Shown here: piece by piece, positions 63,512 through 64,000 of the stretch
Layout: each line of letters begins with the position of its first letter
How positions within the stretch are numbered: position 1 is the first letter of the stretch
Source: CADEEN01 sp963751775
GTDB lineage: Bacteria; Pseudomonadota; Gammaproteobacteria; Burkholderiales; Burkholderiaceae_C
Direction: 5' to 3'
Assembly (NCBI GenBank): GCA_963751775.1
Contig: CAVVVW010000008.1
Span: 124,001 to 188,000 of the forward strand
Length of the DNA: 64,000 bases
The notes under the pieces: generated by a model
Told to the model about the DNA's origin: nothing
Seen by the model: only the letters and a program-made list of their open reading frames with translations
Databases searched by the model: none
Translations under genes and position numbers: made by a program

Positions 63512-64000
63512 ATGCGGCTGGTCTGGTTGGCACGGATGCTCATGGCGGTGGCGGCAGCAAGCGCCATCGGTGCGACCGCGGCACAGGACATGTTCCGCCC
63601 TGCCGGGCAGTGGCTGGACGAACAGGGTCGGCCCTACCGCCTCGACACGCTGTACGGCACACCGACCGTGATCACGATGGCGTATGGCGCCTGTCGGCGC
63701 GTGTGTTCGACGAGCCTGCGCATGATGGAACAGGTGCAGCGGCTGGCAGATGCACGGCACCAGGAGCTGAACTTCGTCGTCATTGGCCTGGACCCGAGCG
63801 CGGATCGGCCCGAAGACTGGGCCCAGGTGCGCGCCGAACGCCACCTGGAGCGCGCGAACTGGCACTTCTTGTCGGGCGACGAGGCGTCGATTCGTCAGTT
63901 GGCGCGGCGCCTGGGCGTGCGCTACTGGCGCTACGGTGAACACACGCTGCACGATCTGCGCATCGTGCTGCTGTCGGCGCAGGCCCAGCCGCTGAAGAGC
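63512..64000 (+). CDS. SCO1-like copper chaperone, 3' end cut
   Basis: Runs off the window end. Start at 63512 follows AGAGGAATGG; signal peptide LMAVAAASAIGATAAQ. SCO fold with CxxxC (YGACRRVCSTS, Cys61 and Cys65), VIGLDPSADRPEDW and NWHFLSGDEASIRQLARRLG. This is the third SCO-type gene in the window and the most diverged. The conserved distal His lies in or after the missing end, or in GEHTLHDLRIV. Partner genes lie beyond the window. Confidence 0.8.
   Translation, partial: MRLVWLARMLMAVAAASAIGATAAQDMFRPAGQWLDEQGRPYRLDTLYGTPTVITMAYGACRRVCSTSLRMMEQVQRLADARHQELNFVVIGLDPSADRPEDWAQVRAERHLERANWHFLSGDEASIRQLARRLGVRYWRYGEHTLHDLRIVLLSAQAQPLKS

Overview
The window is high-GC DNA with strongly GC-rich third codon positions. 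The gene set fits a Gram-negative betaproteobacterium of the Burkholderiales (Leptothrix/Rubrivivax/Ideonella-like): a glnA, DUF4124, ntrB, ntrC neighbourhood, class I beta-type glutamine synthetase, gentisate dioxygenase, and many Sec/Tat-exported proteins. This placement is inferred from gene content; there is no rRNA or tRNA in the window.

Layout. (1) 1-6.16 kb: a type II secretion/type IV pilus-like assembly operon (PilN/GspL-, PilO/GspM- and PilP/GspC-like proteins, a lipoprotein secretin and three pseudopilins). (2) 6.16-10.0 kb: two NarL/LuxR-type response regulators, an unrecognised small gene and an opposing NarX-type sensor kinase. (3) 10.3-28.3 kb, plus strand: cluster 1, with a SCO copper chaperone, two-cupredoxin proteins A and B, a roughly 3,060-codon surface protein that starts with a third cupredoxin pair (C), five small exported proteins and a cytochrome c fused to a periplasmic-binding-protein fold. 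(4) 28.3-45.6 kb, minus strand: cluster 2, a diverged and rearranged paralogue converging on cluster 1. It has a second giant surface protein, A', B', C' fused to Ig-like repeats, a paralogue of one cluster-1 small protein, a subtilisin-like protease, the same cytochrome/binding-protein fusion and a second SCO protein. (5) 46-64 kb: mostly housekeeping and accessory genes (exonuclease III, gentisate dioxygenase, thioesterase, ntrBC, glnA, CinA-like, EI24, a beta-propeller protein, a creatininase-family protein, an AIM24-like protein, a STAS/anti-sigma pair, a small glycosyltransferase, two OmpR-type regulators, a porin with a PstS-like protein, and a third SCO protein cut by the window edge).

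How it fits together. The strongest candidate for an undescribed system is the pair of convergent clusters at 10.3-45.6 kb. Both encode copper delivery (SCO), cupredoxin proteins whose copper-binding histidine motifs are divided between A (HxHG and HCH...H...M) and B (HxxHxH-like and HxH), a cytochrome c-binding protein fusion, and a giant beta-rich protein (SdrD/CarboxypepD-like repeats, parallel beta-helix, lectin-like C terminus). I infer an extracellular or cell-surface oxidase system, perhaps acting on metal ions or an insoluble substrate. The pseudopilus operon and the NarX/NarL-type regulators next door could serve its export and control, but nothing in the sequence proves it.

Sequence quality. 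Many reading frames are broken by indels. Nearly all that I could resolve by translation are single extra bases, densest at about 38-45 kb and rare after 46 kb. I treat them as probable sequencing or assembly errors and give whole-gene coordinates across them.
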